A stretch of DNA of 64,000 nt. Source: Variovorax boronicumulans NBRC 103145. GTDB lineage: Bacteria; Pseudomonadota; Gammaproteobacteria; Burkholderiales; Burkholderiaceae_C. The notes beneath the pieces are model-generated. The model was given only the letters and a program-made list of their open reading frames with translations. It did not search any database and was not told where the DNA came from. How positions within the stretch are numbered: the first letter of the stretch is position 1; each line of letters opens with the position of its first letter. The stretch is from NCBI RefSeq assembly GCF_001591345.1, contig NZ_BCUS01000023.1:1-64000 (forward strand). The letters are read 5' to 3'. Of this stretch, positions 26,597-35,235 are shown piece by piece. The position numbers and the translations under genes were made by a program.

Positions 26597-26831
26597 GGTG
26601 GCGCGAAATCGAAGAAATGAAGGCGCCGAATGTGGCATTGCCGCCGCGGATCGGGAACGAACCAATCCTCATATCGATATGGCGTCCACTCGCTCCATGT
26701 GGTCTTTCTTATCTGATTTTTCATATAAGCACGAGCCGATTTGTTCGTTCCCTTTCGGCTTGTTTCTTTTCATACTCGGCACCTTTTTGCGAACCTGCGC
26801 GATCGCGCCCTTGCGGCCCGCGCCTTCTTTC
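26597..26831. promoter_or_regulatory. Divergent control region of the MetQ/MetNI genes
   Basis: 235 bp between divergent transport genes. It holds CATATCGATATG, a 12-bp palindrome (about 26671-26683), and an interrupted palindrome CTTAT-c-TGA-TTTT-TCA-t-ATAAG at 26708-26729. The latter resembles a LysR-type operator such as those of sulfur regulators (inference). Confidence 0.5.
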
Positions 26832-27701
26832 ATGACCTTCCCTTCGCCTGATGCGGCACGCGGCAACGCGGCGCCGGTCATCCGTCTTCAATCGGTGCAG
26901 AAGTCGTTTGCCTTGCCCAGCGGCGAGGTGTTCGACGCCGTGCAATCGCTCTCGCTCGAGATCCAGCAGGGCGACGTGTTCGGCCTCATCGGCAAGAGCG
27001 GCGCCGGCAAGTCGACCTTGCTGCGCCTCATCAACCTGCTGGAGCGGCCCGATGCGGGCCAGGTGTTCGTCGGTGGGCGCGACCTCACGACGCTGTCGCG
27101 CCGCGAGCTGCGCGACACGCGCCAGAACATCGGCATGATCTTCCAGCAGTTCAACCTGCTGCAGAACGCCACGGTGTTCGATAACGTGGCCTTCCCGCTG
27201 AAGATCCACGGCCGCCATTCCAAGGCCGAGATCAACGAGCGCGTGCGCGAGTGCCTCGACCTCGTCGGCCTGGCCGAAAAGATCGACACCTACCCGGCCC
27301 AGCTCTCGGGCGGCCAGAAGCAGCGCGTGGCCATCGCCCGCGCGCTGGCGCCGCGCCCGCAGGTGCTGCTGTGCGACGAGCCCACCTCGGCGCTCGACAC
27401 CGAAACCACCCGCGCGCTGCTCGAGACGCTGCGCGACATCAACCAGAAGATCGGCGTGACCATCGTGATCGTCACGCACGAGCTCTCGGTGGTCGAGGTG
27501 CTGTGCCGCAACGTGGCCATCCTCGAAAAGGGCCGCCTCATCGAGCAGTTCGCCGTCGATGCGCCGAGCGAGGAACGCAAGACCGCGCTGGGCCGCGAGA
27601 TCGACGAACTGGTGCGCCGCCGCGAACGCGAGGCGCGCGAACCCGTGGCGCCGCGCGTGGCGACCGCACAGCGCAACGCGCAGGAGCTGGCCTATGTTTG
27701 A
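26832..27701 (+). CDS. MetN-type ABC transporter ATPase (short form)
   Basis: 289 aa. Walker [11 protein letters not shown]-loop FQQFNLL, signature [15 protein letters not shown], Walker [13 protein letters not shown] and the His switch VTHE are intact. The spacing and sequence are those of MetN. However, it ends in an Arg/Glu-rich tail instead of the NIL regulatory domain, being about 50 residues shorter than E. coli MetN. The stop overlaps the permease start by 8 bases. It energises import with the neighbouring permease and binding proteins. Confidence 0.92.
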   Translation: MTFPSPDAARGNAAPVIRLQSVQKSFALPSGEVFDAVQSLSLEIQQGDVFGLIGKSGAGKSTLLRLINLLERPDAGQVFVGGRDLTTLSRRELRDTRQNIGMIFQQFNLLQNATVFDNVAFPLKIHGRHSKAEINERVRECLDLVGLAEKIDTYPAQLSGGQKQRVAIARALAPRPQVLLCDEPTSALDTETTRALLETLRDINQKIGVTIVIVTHELSVVEVLCRNVAILEKGRLIEQFAVDAPSEERKTALGREIDELVRRREREAREPVAPRVATAQRNAQELAYV

Positions 27702-28356
27702 GAACATCACCCCCATCCTTCCCGAGCTGTGGACGGCCACGGGCCAGACCTTCCTGATGCTGGCCATCGGCCTGTCGGCGGCGGTGCTCATCGGCGGGCC
27801 GCTGGGCATCCTGCTGTTCCTGCTGGGCCCGGGCCAGTCGCTCGAGAACAAGCCGGCGTTCCACATCCTCAACTGGATCGTGAACACGGTGCGTTCCTTC
27901 CCGTTCATCATCCTGCTGGTGGCGCTGGTGCCGTTCACGCGGATCATCGCGGGCACCTCCATCGGCCCGCTGGCGGCCGCGGTGCCGCTGTCGTTCGCGG
28001 CCATTCCGTACTTTGCGCGGCTGGTCGACCAGTGCCTGCGCGAGGTGCCGCGCGGCGTGATCGAGGCGGCGCATGCCATGGGCGCCTCGGAGCTGCAGAT
28101 CGTCTGGCGCGTGCTGATCGTCGAGGCGCGCTCGGGCCTGGTGCTCGCGCTCACCGTGCTGGCCGTGAGCTTCCTGTCGTACTCGGCCATTGCCGGCGTG
28201 GTGGGCGGCGGCGGGATCGGCGACCTGGCGATCCGCTACGGCTACTACCGCTTCCAGACCGACGTGATGGTGCTCACCGTGGCGCTGCTCGTGGTGCTGG
28301 TGCAGATCCTGCAGTTCGTGGGCAACACCACGGCGCGCCGGCTCGACAAGCGTTGA
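27694..28356 (+). CDS. MetI-type ABC transporter permease
   Basis: 220-aa inner-membrane permease with five to six membrane segments. The coupling loop VIEAAHAMGASELQIVWRVLI contains the EAA motif, with the Gly-rich SAIAGVVGGGGIGDLAIRYGY near the C-terminus as in MetI. The start at 27694 lies inside the ATPase end. It works with the MetN-like ATPase and one or both MetQ-like receptors. Confidence 0.93.
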   Translation: MFENITPILPELWTATGQTFLMLAIGLSAAVLIGGPLGILLFLLGPGQSLENKPAFHILNWIVNTVRSFPFIILLVALVPFTRIIAGTSIGPLAAAVPLSFAAIPYFARLVDQCLREVPRGVIEAAHAMGASELQIVWRVLIVEARSGLVLALTVLAVSFLSYSAIAGVVGGGGIGDLAIRYGYYRFQTDVMVLTVALLVVLVQILQFVGNTTARRLDKR

Positions 28357-28399
28357 TGTCCCTTTCTTCTTTTTCTTCTCTCATCTTTCAGTTCATTCC

Positions 28400-29224
28400 A
28401 TGAAAACCGCACTGCTGCGCCGTTCCGTCCTCGCCGTTTCCCTCGTCGCGCTGTCGCTCGGCGGCCTCTCGCTGTCGGCGCAGGCGCAGGACGCCAAGAA
28501 GAACCTCGTGATCGGCGGTACCGCCGGCTCCAACGCCGACCAGCTCAAGGCCGGCATCATTCCGATCCTCGAGAAGAAGGGCTACAAGGTGAAGCTGGTC
28601 GAGTTCAACGACTACGTGCAGCCCAACCTCGCGCTGGCCCAGGGCTCGCTCGACGCCAATTTCTTCCAGCATCGGGTCTACCTGCAGAAGTTCTCGGCCG
28701 ACCAGAAGCTCGACCTCGCCGAGCTGGTGCAAGGCCCGATCGCGCCCATGGGCGTGTACTCGACCAAGCGCAAGACGCTGGCCGACGTGAAGGAAGGCGA
28801 CCGCGTGACGCTGCCGAACGATCCGAGCAACCTGGCGCGCGCGCTGGTGCTGCTGGAGCAGAACAAGCTGGTCACGATCAAGGCCGGCATCGATCCGCTG
28901 CGCGCGTCCGAGAAGGACGTGGCCGAGAACCCGAAGAAGCTCAAGTTCATTCCGCTCGAGGCCGCGCAGCTGCCGCGTTCGCTGGGTGACACTGAGTACG
29001 CCATCGTCAACGGCAACTTCGCGATCTCGTCGGGCCTGAAGCTCACCGAGGCCGTGGTGCTCGAGAAGACGCCCGACTACTACCTGAATGTGGTCGCCGT
29101 GAAGAGCGCCGACAAGAACGCCGCCTGGGCCAAGGACATCGCCGAGGCCTACCGCTCGAAGGAATTCAAGACGGTGGTCGACAGCAAGTTCCAGGGCTAC
29201 GCCAAGCCCAGCTTCCTGCAGTAA
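28400..29224 (+). CDS. MetQ/NlpA family substrate-binding protein (copy 2)
   Basis: 274 aa with a Sec signal ending near LSAQAQ and no lipobox. It is a clear paralogue of the divergent copy at 25772: FNDYVQPNLALAQGSLDANFFQHRVYL, LPNDPSNLARALVLLEQ, LEAAQLPRSLGDTEYAIVNG. It completes the ATPase-permease-receptor operon. The two receptors have diverged enough to bind different ligands, perhaps methionine stereoisomers or related thio-compounds. Confidence 0.92.
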   Translation: MKTALLRRSVLAVSLVALSLGGLSLSAQAQDAKKNLVIGGTAGSNADQLKAGIIPILEKKGYKVKLVEFNDYVQPNLALAQGSLDANFFQHRVYLQKFSADQKLDLAELVQGPIAPMGVYSTKRKTLADVKEGDRVTLPNDPSNLARALVLLEQNKLVTIKAGIDPLRASEKDVAENPKKLKFIPLEAAQLPRSLGDTEYAIVNGNFAISSGLKLTEAVVLEKTPDYYLNVVAVKSADKNAAWAKDIAEAYRSKEFKTVVDSKFQGYAKPSFLQ

Positions 29225-29252
29225 TCCATCAGGCTTCAGCGAAGGACGCCCC

Positions 29253-29603
29253 ATGCCCGTGCTCGCCGTATTCGATGGCCAGGCCAATTGGCGCGACACG
29301 CACGTGTGCGACGGCTGGATCAGCGACCACCTCGCGCGCCACGGCGTGCGCTGGGGGCGCGGCGAGGCCGAAGGCCAGCGCGTGCTCGACAGCGCGGGGC
29401 TGTTCTATCTGCCGACGGCGGACGGGTATCTGGGGCTGTTGGTCGAAGGCGGGGAGTGGGTCGCCATGCCCGCCGAAGCGCCGCATTTCTTCGATGCGGG
29501 CGAGGCTGCTTCGCTCGACGGGCTGCCCGCCGCGTTGCCGCGCTTCGAGGCCTTTGTCGAAGAGGTGCTCGCGATGACGGGCAACGACGCCAGCGACGAG
29601 TAA
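29253..29603 (+). CDS. Shortened acireductone-dioxygenase-like cupin
   Basis: 116 aa. The N-terminus (LAVFDG...ISDHLARHGVRWGRGEAEG) and the C-terminal half (LFYLPTADGYLGLLVEGGEW, then MPAEAPHFFDAGE) align by eye to both ends of acireductone dioxygenase (about 180 aa). The middle section, which in that family carries the metal-binding H-x-H-x4-E, is absent. The third metal His (PHFFD) remains. The classical metal site is therefore incomplete: it is either a degenerate copy or a repurposed cupin. It follows a sulfur-compound importer, which fits a link to methionine salvage. Confidence 0.6.
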   Translation: MPVLAVFDGQANWRDTHVCDGWISDHLARHGVRWGRGEAEGQRVLDSAGLFYLPTADGYLGLLVEGGEWVAMPAEAPHFFDAGEAASLDGLPAALPRFEAFVEEVLAMTGNDASDE

Positions 29604-29607
29604 GTCA

Positions 29608-29632
29608 GCGACGGGCCTGCGCGGCCCGTCGC
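29608..29632. terminator. Hairpin between convergent genes
   Basis: GCGACGGGCC (29608-29617) pairs perfectly with GGCCCGTCGC (29623-29632) around a 5-nt loop, between the cupin stop and the dadA stop. No T-run. Confidence 0.5.
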
Positions 29633-29646
29633 ATCCCCGGCGTCGG

Positions 29647-30948
29647 TCAGGCCGGCGCCGTCGTTGGGCTCGGGCGCGCCGAACGCGACGGCCCTTGCGT
29701 GTAGCGGTCCATCGCCAATCCATCTGTGCGGATCTCCGGCCGCTGGCCCGTGACCAGGTCCGAGATCAGCTTGCCCGAGCCGCAGGCCATGGTCCAGCCC
29801 AGCGTGCCGTGGCCCGTGTTCAGGAACAGGTTGGGGTAGCGCGTGGCACCGACGATGGGCGTGCTGTCGGGCGTCATGGGGCGCAGGCCGGTCCAGAAGC
29901 TGGCGTTGGGCAGGTCGCCGCCCGGGAACAGGTCGCTCACGACCTTCTCGAGCGTGGCGCGACGCGCCGGGTTCAGGCGCAGGTCGAAGCCGCCGAGCTC
30001 GGCCATGCCGCCCACGCGGATGCGGTTGTCGAAGCGCGTGACGGCCACCTTGTAGGTTTCGTCGAGCACGGTCGATTGCGGCGCGAGCGATTCGTCGAGC
30101 AGCGGCACCGTGAGCGAGTAGCCCTTGACCGGGTACACCGGAATGTCCAGCCCCAGCGAAGCGATGGCGGCGCGCGAGTAGCTGCCGAAGGCCATCACAT
30201 AGCGGTCGGCCGTGAGGATCTTGCCGGCACGCGTGCGCACGCCGGTGATGCGGCCGCCGTCGGTCTCCAGGCCGTCGATGGTCTGGCCGAAGCGGAAGTC
30301 CACGCCCAGGCCGTGCGCGATCTCGGCCAGGCCGCGCGTGAACAGGTGGCAGTCGCCGGTTTCGTCGTTGGGCAGGCGCAGGCCGCCCGTGAGGCGGTCG
30401 CGCGCGCCGGCCAGGCCGGGTTCGACGCGCGCCAGGGCGTCGCGGTCGAGCAGTTCATAGGGCACGCCGCATTCCTCGAGCACGGCGATGTCGCGCTGCA
30501 CCGCGTCGAGTTGCGCCTGCGTGCGGAAGAGTTGCAGCGTGCCGCCGGTGCGGTGCTCGTACTGCAGGCCGGTGTCGGCGCGCAGTTGCTGCAGGCAGCC
30601 GCGGCTGTATTCGGCCACGCGCATCATGCGTTCCTTGTTGACAGCGTAGCGCTCGGGCGAGCAGTTGCGCAGCATGGCGGCCATCCAGCGCAGCTGGAAC
30701 AGCGTGCCGTCGGGGCGGATCGACAGCGGCGCGTGCTTCTGGAACATCCACTTGATCGCCTTCAGCGGAATACCGGGCGCGGCCCACGGCGTCGAGTAGC
30801 CGGGCGACACCTGGCCGGCGTTGCCGAAGCTCGTTTCCTCGGCCGGGCCGGCCTGCCGGTCGAGCAAGGTGACTTCGGCGCCGGAGCGCGCGAGGTAGTA
30901 CGCCGTGGTGGTGCCGATCACGCCGCCGCCGAGAACGATGACTTTCAT
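29647..30948 (-). CDS. dadA: D-amino acid dehydrogenase small subunit
   Basis: 433-aa FAD-dependent enzyme that oxidatively deaminates D-amino acids, typically D-alanine, at the inner membrane. The start [20 protein letters not shown] is the FAD Rossmann motif; an upstream in-frame ATG has no family support. The signatures [41 protein letters not shown] and [16 protein letters not shown] match DadA. It is divergent from an Lrp-type regulator, the usual control partner in proteobacteria. Confidence 0.95.
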   Translation of the reverse strand: MKVIVLGGGVIGTTTAYYLARSGAEVTLLDRQAGPAEETSFGNAGQVSPGYSTPWAAPGIPLKAIKWMFQKHAPLSIRPDGTLFQLRWMAAMLRNCSPERYAVNKERMMRVAEYSRGCLQQLRADTGLQYEHRTGGTLQLFRTQAQLDAVQRDIAVLEECGVPYELLDRDALARVEPGLAGARDRLTGGLRLPNDETGDCHLFTRGLAEIAHGLGVDFRFGQTIDGLETDGGRITGVRTRAGKILTADRYVMAFGSYSRAAIASLGLDIPVYPVKGYSLTVPLLDESLAPQSTVLDETYKVAVTRFDNRIRVGGMAELGGFDLRLNPARRATLEKVVSDLFPGGDLPNASFWTGLRPMTPDSTPIVGATRYPNLFLNTGHGTLGWTMACGSGKLISDLVTGQRPEIRTDGLAMDRYTQGPSRSARPSPTTAPA

Positions 30949-30966
30949 GGTGTATCCGCTGATCTG

Positions 30967-31012
30967 AATGGAATGATGTGAATCTAAAGTGCACAATGCA
31001 GTGGATTCCATT
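30967..31012. promoter_or_regulatory. Inverted repeat between dadA and the Lrp gene
   Basis: AATGGAAT (30967-30974) and ATTCCATT (31005-31012) are perfect 8-bp mirror arms 30 bp apart in the divergent promoter region. Spaced sites suit Lrp-family octamers. They are a candidate for Lrp binding. Confidence 0.45.
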
Positions 31013-31076
31013 GTTTTTAGGTCTTTGGCCGTGAAAATCGCTGCCGAAAACCGTCCAAGGCCCCGCGCGGAGTGAA

Positions 31077-31544
31077 ATGCCCGAACTCGACCGAATCGAC
31101 CGCAAGATCCTCGACCTGCTGCAGCGCCAGGGTCGCATTTCCATGACCGAGCTGGCCGAGCGCATCGGCCTGTCGGCCTCGCCTTGCGCCGAGCGCGTCA
31201 AGCGCATGGAGCGCGACGGCGTCATCACCGGTTACCACGCGCACGTGTCGCCCGAGGCGCTGGGCAAGACGCTGCTGGTGTTCGTGGAGATCAAGCTCTC
31301 GGCCAAGTCGGGCGACGTGTTCGACAAGGTGAAGCAGGAGCTGCTGCACATGCCCGAGGTGCTCGAATGCCACCTGGTGTCGGGCAGCTTCGACTACCTC
31401 GTGAAGGCGCGCCTGAGCGGCATGAGCGAGTACCGGCACCTGCTGGGCGACATCCTGAAGAAGCTGCCGGTGGCGGCCGAGTCGCACAGCTACGTGGTGA
31501 TGGAAGAGATCAAGGAAACGCTGATGCTGGCGGTGGACCGGTGA
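31077..31544 (+). CDS. Lrp/AsnC family transcriptional regulator
   Basis: 155 aa. The N-terminal HTH ([20 protein letters not shown], then [20 protein letters not shown]) is followed by the RAM effector domain with the [20 protein letters not shown] signature. It is divergent from dadA, so it probably activates dadA in response to alanine or another amino acid. The stop overlaps the GNAT gene start (GTGA). Confidence 0.95.
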   Translation: MPELDRIDRKILDLLQRQGRISMTELAERIGLSASPCAERVKRMERDGVITGYHAHVSPEALGKTLLVFVEIKLSAKSGDVFDKVKQELLHMPEVLECHLVSGSFDYLVKARLSGMSEYRHLLGDILKKLPVAAESHSYVVMEEIKETLMLAVDR

Positions 31545-32020
31545 GCGCCGCCGCTATCGTCATCCGGCCCTGGCGCCTGGCCGACTTCGACGCGGTGAAG
31601 GCCATCCTCGACGACACCTTCGCGAGCACCTGGCTGCCGCAGCTCACGCCCGAGGCCGCGAAGGCCTATGCCGACAGCGGCGAGCCCGTGGGCTACATCG
31701 ACGAGAGCGGCCCGGCCTTCTTCGTGGCGGAACTCGAGGGCGAAGTGGTCGGCATGGTGCACTGGGAGCACGACTTCGTTCAGGCCCTGCACGTGCCCGC
31801 CGCGCACCAGCGCAAGGGCATCGCCCGCGCGCTCATGGCCTTTGCCGAAGCCGGCATGCGCGCCGACGGCGTGGCGCAGGCGCGGCTGGAGACCGACACC
31901 TTCAACACGCAGAGCCAGGGCCTGTATCGCGCGCTCGGCTACCGCGAGGCCGGCCGCTACCCCGACCTCGAATGGCACAGCGGATTCACGACCATCCTGT
32001 ATGTGAAAGACTTGGCCTGA
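31541..32020 (+). CDS. GNAT family N-acetyltransferase
   Basis: 159 aa from a GTG that overlaps the Lrp stop. The acetyl-CoA binding segment is LHVPAAHQRKGIARALMAFAE (the R/Q-x-x-G-x-G/A motif), followed by ARLETDTFNTQSQGLYRALGY. Translational coupling to the Lrp gene suggests shared control. The acetyl acceptor is unknown. Confidence 0.88.
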   Translation: MSAAAIVIRPWRLADFDAVKAILDDTFASTWLPQLTPEAAKAYADSGEPVGYIDESGPAFFVAELEGEVVGMVHWEHDFVQALHVPAAHQRKGIARALMAFAEAGMRADGVAQARLETDTFNTQSQGLYRALGYREAGRYPDLEWHSGFTTILYVKDLA

Positions 32021-32051
32021 GCTTTCTTTTCACCCCTTCAAGGACATCGGC

Positions 32052-32453
32052 ATGACCCTCTCGATCCGCCGCGACGGCACCACCGGCACGCGCCACATCC
32101 TCAAGATCCGCAACCACGAGATCCCCGTCGATGCCTCGCCCGCGGGCGGCGGCAGCGACGGCGGTGCCGAGCCGCACGACCTGTACGACGCGTCGCTGGC
32201 GGCCTGCAAGGCGCTCACGGTGCTGCTCTATGCGCGCCGCAAGGGCATTCCGGTGGAAGACATCGAGGTCGTGGTCGACCGCGACGACAGCGAGGAACGC
32301 AAGGGCATCTACCGCCTGAAGTCGGGCCTGCGCCTGACGGGCGAGCTGACCGAGGCGCAGCGCGACGAGCTGCTGCGCGTGGCGGGCAAGTGCCCCGTGC
32401 ACAAGCTCATGACCGAAGTGAAAACAGAAATCGAAACCGGCTGGGCCGACTGA
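32052..32453 (+). CDS. OsmC/Ohr family peroxidase-like protein
   Basis: 133 aa. It contains the two OsmC-family cysteines, one in LAACKALTVLLYARRKG and one in AGKCPVHKLM, with the typical LYDASLAAC context. OsmC-type proteins reduce organic hydroperoxides with thiols. Ribosome site AAGGA precedes the ATG. The stop lies inside a palindromic repeat. Confidence 0.88.
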   Translation: MTLSIRRDGTTGTRHILKIRNHEIPVDASPAGGGSDGGAEPHDLYDASLAACKALTVLLYARRKGIPVEDIEVVVDRDDSEERKGIYRLKSGLRLTGELTEAQRDELLRVAGKCPVHKLMTEVKTEIETGWAD

Positions 32454-32573
32454 AGGCGCAATAAACCTACTGCGCGTCCCGATCTCGCATCTGCGGTCCT
32501 CACCGTACGGGAGTACGGTTCCGGTCCTCGACGCGACCTCGGGGCGCTCGCTACGGTTTCTTCGCGCCTTCAG
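32450..32573. repeat. REP-like palindromic element
   Basis: Outer arms CTGAAGGCGC (32450-32459) and GCGCCTTCAG (32564-32573) are perfect. A central hairpin ACCGTAC-ggga-GTACGGT (32502-32519) is flanked by direct CGGTCCTC repeats (32494 and 32523). The element fills the gap between convergent genes and overlaps the OsmC stop. Similar elements recur in Comamonadaceae genomes as far as I recall. Confidence 0.65.
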
Positions 32574-32584
32574 AGGCGCCGGTC

Positions 32585-32938
32585 TTACTTCGCCGCTTCG
32601 GCCTGCTTGCGCGCCGCCGCCACGCGCTTGGCATAGCGGTCGCCCCAATCGGCCAGCGGCCCCAGCGCCGCATTGAGCGTCGCGCCGAGCGAGGTCTCGG
32701 AATACTCCACGCGCGGCGGCACTTCGTGGAACACCTCGCGGTGCACGAGGCCGTCGGTTTCCATCTCGCGCAGCTGCTGGATCAGCATCTTCTCGCTGAC
32801 CTCGGGCAGCAGCCGTTTCAGCTCGCCGAAGCGGTAGGGCTGCAGGTGCAGCTCCCACAGGATGACGGCTTTCCACTTGCCGCCGATGACCTCGAACGCG
32901 GGGCCGATGCCGCAGTTGTAGGGCTTCTTCGCTGCCAT
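32585..32938 (-). CDS. HxlR family transcriptional regulator
   Basis: 117-aa winged helix. NCGIGPAFEVIGGKWKAVIL is the HxlR signature with a lone Cys near the N-terminus, followed by RFGELKRLLPEVSEKMLIQQL and the wing VPPRVEYSET. HxlR proteins often sense aldehydes or redox stress and control a divergent oxidoreductase, as here. Paired inverted repeats lie between the genes. Confidence 0.93.
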   Translation of the reverse strand: MAAKKPYNCGIGPAFEVIGGKWKAVILWELHLQPYRFGELKRLLPEVSEKMLIQQLREMETDGLVHREVFHEVPPRVEYSETSLGATLNAALGPLADWGDRYAKRVAAARKQAEAAK

Positions 32939-32960
32939 CTCTTGCTCCTTGCGATTCCAA

Positions 32961-33002
32961 TACTTCCCATTTGGTAAGTACCTTACTTTATCGTAGGTAC
33001 TT
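32961..33002. promoter_or_regulatory. Candidate HxlR operators
   Basis: TACTTcCcatttgGtAAGTA (32961-32980) is an imperfect palindrome. It overlaps AAGTACC / GGTACTT (32976-32982 with 32996-33002). Both share the TACTT/AAGTA half-site and lie in the divergent promoter of the HxlR and reductase genes. Confidence 0.55.
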
Positions 33003-33065
33003 GACCATGTGGAAGTGTAATTTCTACCATGCAGGCGTCATCAACCACCACTGCATCGGATTGCC

Positions 33066-33923
33066 ATGAGCAACACCAACAAGGAAGTTTCGGTTCTGGG
33101 CCTGGGCGCCATGGGCGTCGTCATCGCGCGGCTCTTTCTCGACCAGGGCTACAAGGTCACGCTGTGGAACCGAACGGCCGACAAGGCCGACGCGCTGGTC
33201 GCCCGCGGCGCCGTGCTGGCGCGCAGCGCGGCCGAGGCCTTGCGCGCGAGCCGCATGGCCGTGATGTGCGTGTACGACTACCGCGCCGCCGACGCGATCT
33301 TCGCGATGGACGGCCGCCTGCTCGCGCAGCTCACCACCGGCAGCCCGAAGGACGCGCGCGAGGCCGAGGCCTGGGCGCACCGCCACGGCGCCGCCTACCT
33401 CGAAGGCGCGATCCAGGCCGCGCCGGACCAGATGGGCCGGCCCGACACGCCGCTGCTGGTGTCGGGTGCGCAGGCCGTGTTCGCCGAGGCCGAGCCCTTG
33501 CTGAAGGTGCTGGCCGGTGGCATCGTCTACCTCGGCGAGAAGGCCAGCGCGGCCGCGGCCATGGACCTGGCCACGCTGTCCAGCATCTACGGCACGATGC
33601 TCGGCTTCCTGCACGGCGCGCGCATCGCTGAGCACGAAGGTTTCGACGTGGCCGAGTACGGCCGCATCGTGGCCGGCATCATGCCGACCTTCGCGGGCTT
33701 TCTCCAGCACGAGGGCGCGGTCATCCAGTCGGGCGACTTCGCGATCACGCAGAGCCCGATGCGCATCTCGGTCGAGGCCACGCAGCGCATCCTGCAGACC
33801 GCGCAGGAGGCGGGCATCAACACCGAGTTCCCGGCCTTTGCCGCGGGCCTGTTCCAGCGCGCCGATGCGGCGGGGCTCGGCGGCGAGGAACTGGCGGCGC
33901 TGATCAAGCTGCTGCGCAAGTAA
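33066..33923 (+). CDS. NAD(P)-dependent oxidoreductase, imine-reductase / beta-hydroxyacid dehydrogenase-like
   Basis: 285 aa. The Rossmann motif is VLGLGAMGVVIARLFLDQGY, followed by WNRTADKA whose Arg favours NADPH. The C-terminal helical domain starts near residue 165 (SAAAAMDLATLSSIYGTMLG) and matches the 6-phosphogluconate-dehydrogenase-like / imine reductase group rather than true hydroxyacid dehydrogenases, because the usual catalytic Lys position is not obvious. It is divergent from HxlR, which probably controls it. Substrate unknown. Confidence 0.85.
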   Translation: MSNTNKEVSVLGLGAMGVVIARLFLDQGYKVTLWNRTADKADALVARGAVLARSAAEALRASRMAVMCVYDYRAADAIFAMDGRLLAQLTTGSPKDAREAEAWAHRHGAAYLEGAIQAAPDQMGRPDTPLLVSGAQAVFAEAEPLLKVLAGGIVYLGEKASAAAAMDLATLSSIYGTMLGFLHGARIAEHEGFDVAEYGRIVAGIMPTFAGFLQHEGAVIQSGDFAITQSPMRISVEATQRILQTAQEAGINTEFPAFAAGLFQRADAAGLGGEELAALIKLLRK

Positions 33924-33926
33924 GGA

Positions 33927-35069
33927 TCAGGCCCAGCGCATCGACTGGATGGCGCGCACCACCTCGGCCTCGCGCTCCATGAAGAAGTCGGTGTGGTTGC
34001 AGTGGTCCAGCGTGAGCCGGTGCGAGGTCTGCAGCGCGGCCGCGAGGCGGTCGGCGTCGGCGCGGCGCACGCGGCGGAAGATGCGCAGGAAGTCGGCGGC
34101 GTCCCGGCCGGTCTGCGCATCGAGCGGCCGTTCGAGCCAGGGGAACAGGTCGCGCTGGTCGAACGGCAGCGCGCTCACCACCAGCGCCGGCGCGCGCACC
34201 GGCCGGTAGTCGGGCGAGAAGCGGTGGGCCGCGGTGTCCATCGCGGTTTCCACGGCGTCGGGCGTGTTGGGGCGCACGCTGCCGTCGGCCAACTCGTCGA
34301 GCGCGTCGCGCAGGTTGGCCTCGAGCGCGGGCCACCAGTTCTTGGACTTGCGTCGCAGGTACGCAATGGCCGCCTTCATCGAGCGGCCGTCGTCGGGCGT
34401 GGGCGCGGGCTCGTCGAGCCGGCGGTTCAGCGGCGGGTCTTCGCCGCCGGTGTCGGCGTCCTTCGTGTAGTCGAAGGTGGTATCGAGGTACACCAGGCCG
34501 CGCACCCGCTCGGGAAAGCGGCCCGCGAAGCGCGTGAGTTCGTTGCCGGCGATCGAGTGGCCGCCGAGCACCACGCGCGTGAGGCCGAGCGCATCGCACA
34601 GCGCGGCCAGGTCGTCGACCAGCGTGTCGACTTCGTAGTGCTGCGTGGCGCTCTTCACCGGCAGCGGCTTGTCCGACAGGCCGTAGCCGCGCCGGCTCAC
34701 CGCCAGCACGCGCGAGGCGGCGCCGGCCGCGAGCAGCGCGGGCGCCAGGCTGTCGAAGCAGCGCGCGTTGCCGCCCAGGCCGGCGAGCAGCACGAGCACG
34801 GGACCGCCGTCGTCGCTGCGCTGCCAGTCGCGCACCTGCAGCGAGACGTCGGGCGTGGTCGACACTTTCACACGGCGGTCGGTGGCCGCCACGGGAAGGT
34901 CGTTGCCGATGGGGGCGGGGCCGGCGTTGCTGCCACCACCACCGCCGCCGCCGCAAGCGGCCAGCCCGGCCGCGCTGCCCAGGAGCACGGCGCGCAGCAG
35001 GTCGCGGCGCTGGAAATGAAGCGGGTTCGCCCAGTGCGGGCGAACCGTGGAAAGACAGGGGCGAGGCAC
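33927..35069 (-). CDS. Alpha/beta hydrolase, Tat-exported lipoprotein
   Basis: 380 aa from GTG 35069 with GGAG 7 bases upstream. The start keeps a Tat motif (QRRDLLRAVLL) and lipobox LAAC followed by a Gly linker, so the enzyme should be a membrane-anchored periplasmic lipoprotein. The hydrolase core carries LAGLGGNARCFDSL (oxyanion region), the nucleophile elbow GGHSIAGNE, and a late His in LDHCNHTDFF. A perfect 9-bp hairpin (35024-35046) lies within the early codons. Divergent from the response regulator at 35236. Substrate unknown. Confidence 0.85.
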   Translation of the reverse strand: MPRPCLSTVRPHWANPLHFQRRDLLRAVLLGSAAGLAACGGGGGGGSNAGPAPIGNDLPVAATDRRVKVSTTPDVSLQVRDWQRSDDGGPVLVLLAGLGGNARCFDSLAPALLAAGAASRVLAVSRRGYGLSDKPLPVKSATQHYEVDTLVDDLAALCDALGLTRVVLGGHSIAGNELTRFAGRFPERVRGLVYLDTTFDYTKDADTGGEDPPLNRRLDEPAPTPDDGRSMKAAIAYLRRKSKNWWPALEANLRDALDELADGSVRPNTPDAVETAMDTAAHRFSPDYRPVRAPALVVSALPFDQRDLFPWLERPLDAQTGRDAADFLRIFRRVRRADADRLAAALQTSHRLTLDHCNHTDFFMEREAEVVRAIQSMRWA

Positions 35070-35143
35070 GTCGATGCTCCAGGCAGGAAGAAGAAAGTAA
35101 GAGCCTTGCAGTGTGGGCACGCCGCCTGAAGAAGCCCTGCAGC

Positions 35144-35164
35144 CTTCATGAAGGCTTCCTGAAG
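35144..35164. promoter_or_regulatory. Candidate response-regulator binding repeat
   Basis: CTTCaTGAAG-g-CTTCcTGAAG (35144-35164 region) is a direct repeat with an 11-bp period, as used by OmpR/PhoB-family regulators. It lies about 70 bp before the regulator gene and in the divergent promoter of the hydrolase. Confidence 0.45.
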
Positions 35165-35235
35165 CAGGGCGACGGGGTGTGGCAGATACTTCGGCCACTT
35201 CCCGGAACCGGGCTTGTTCGCTTGGAATCCTTCCC

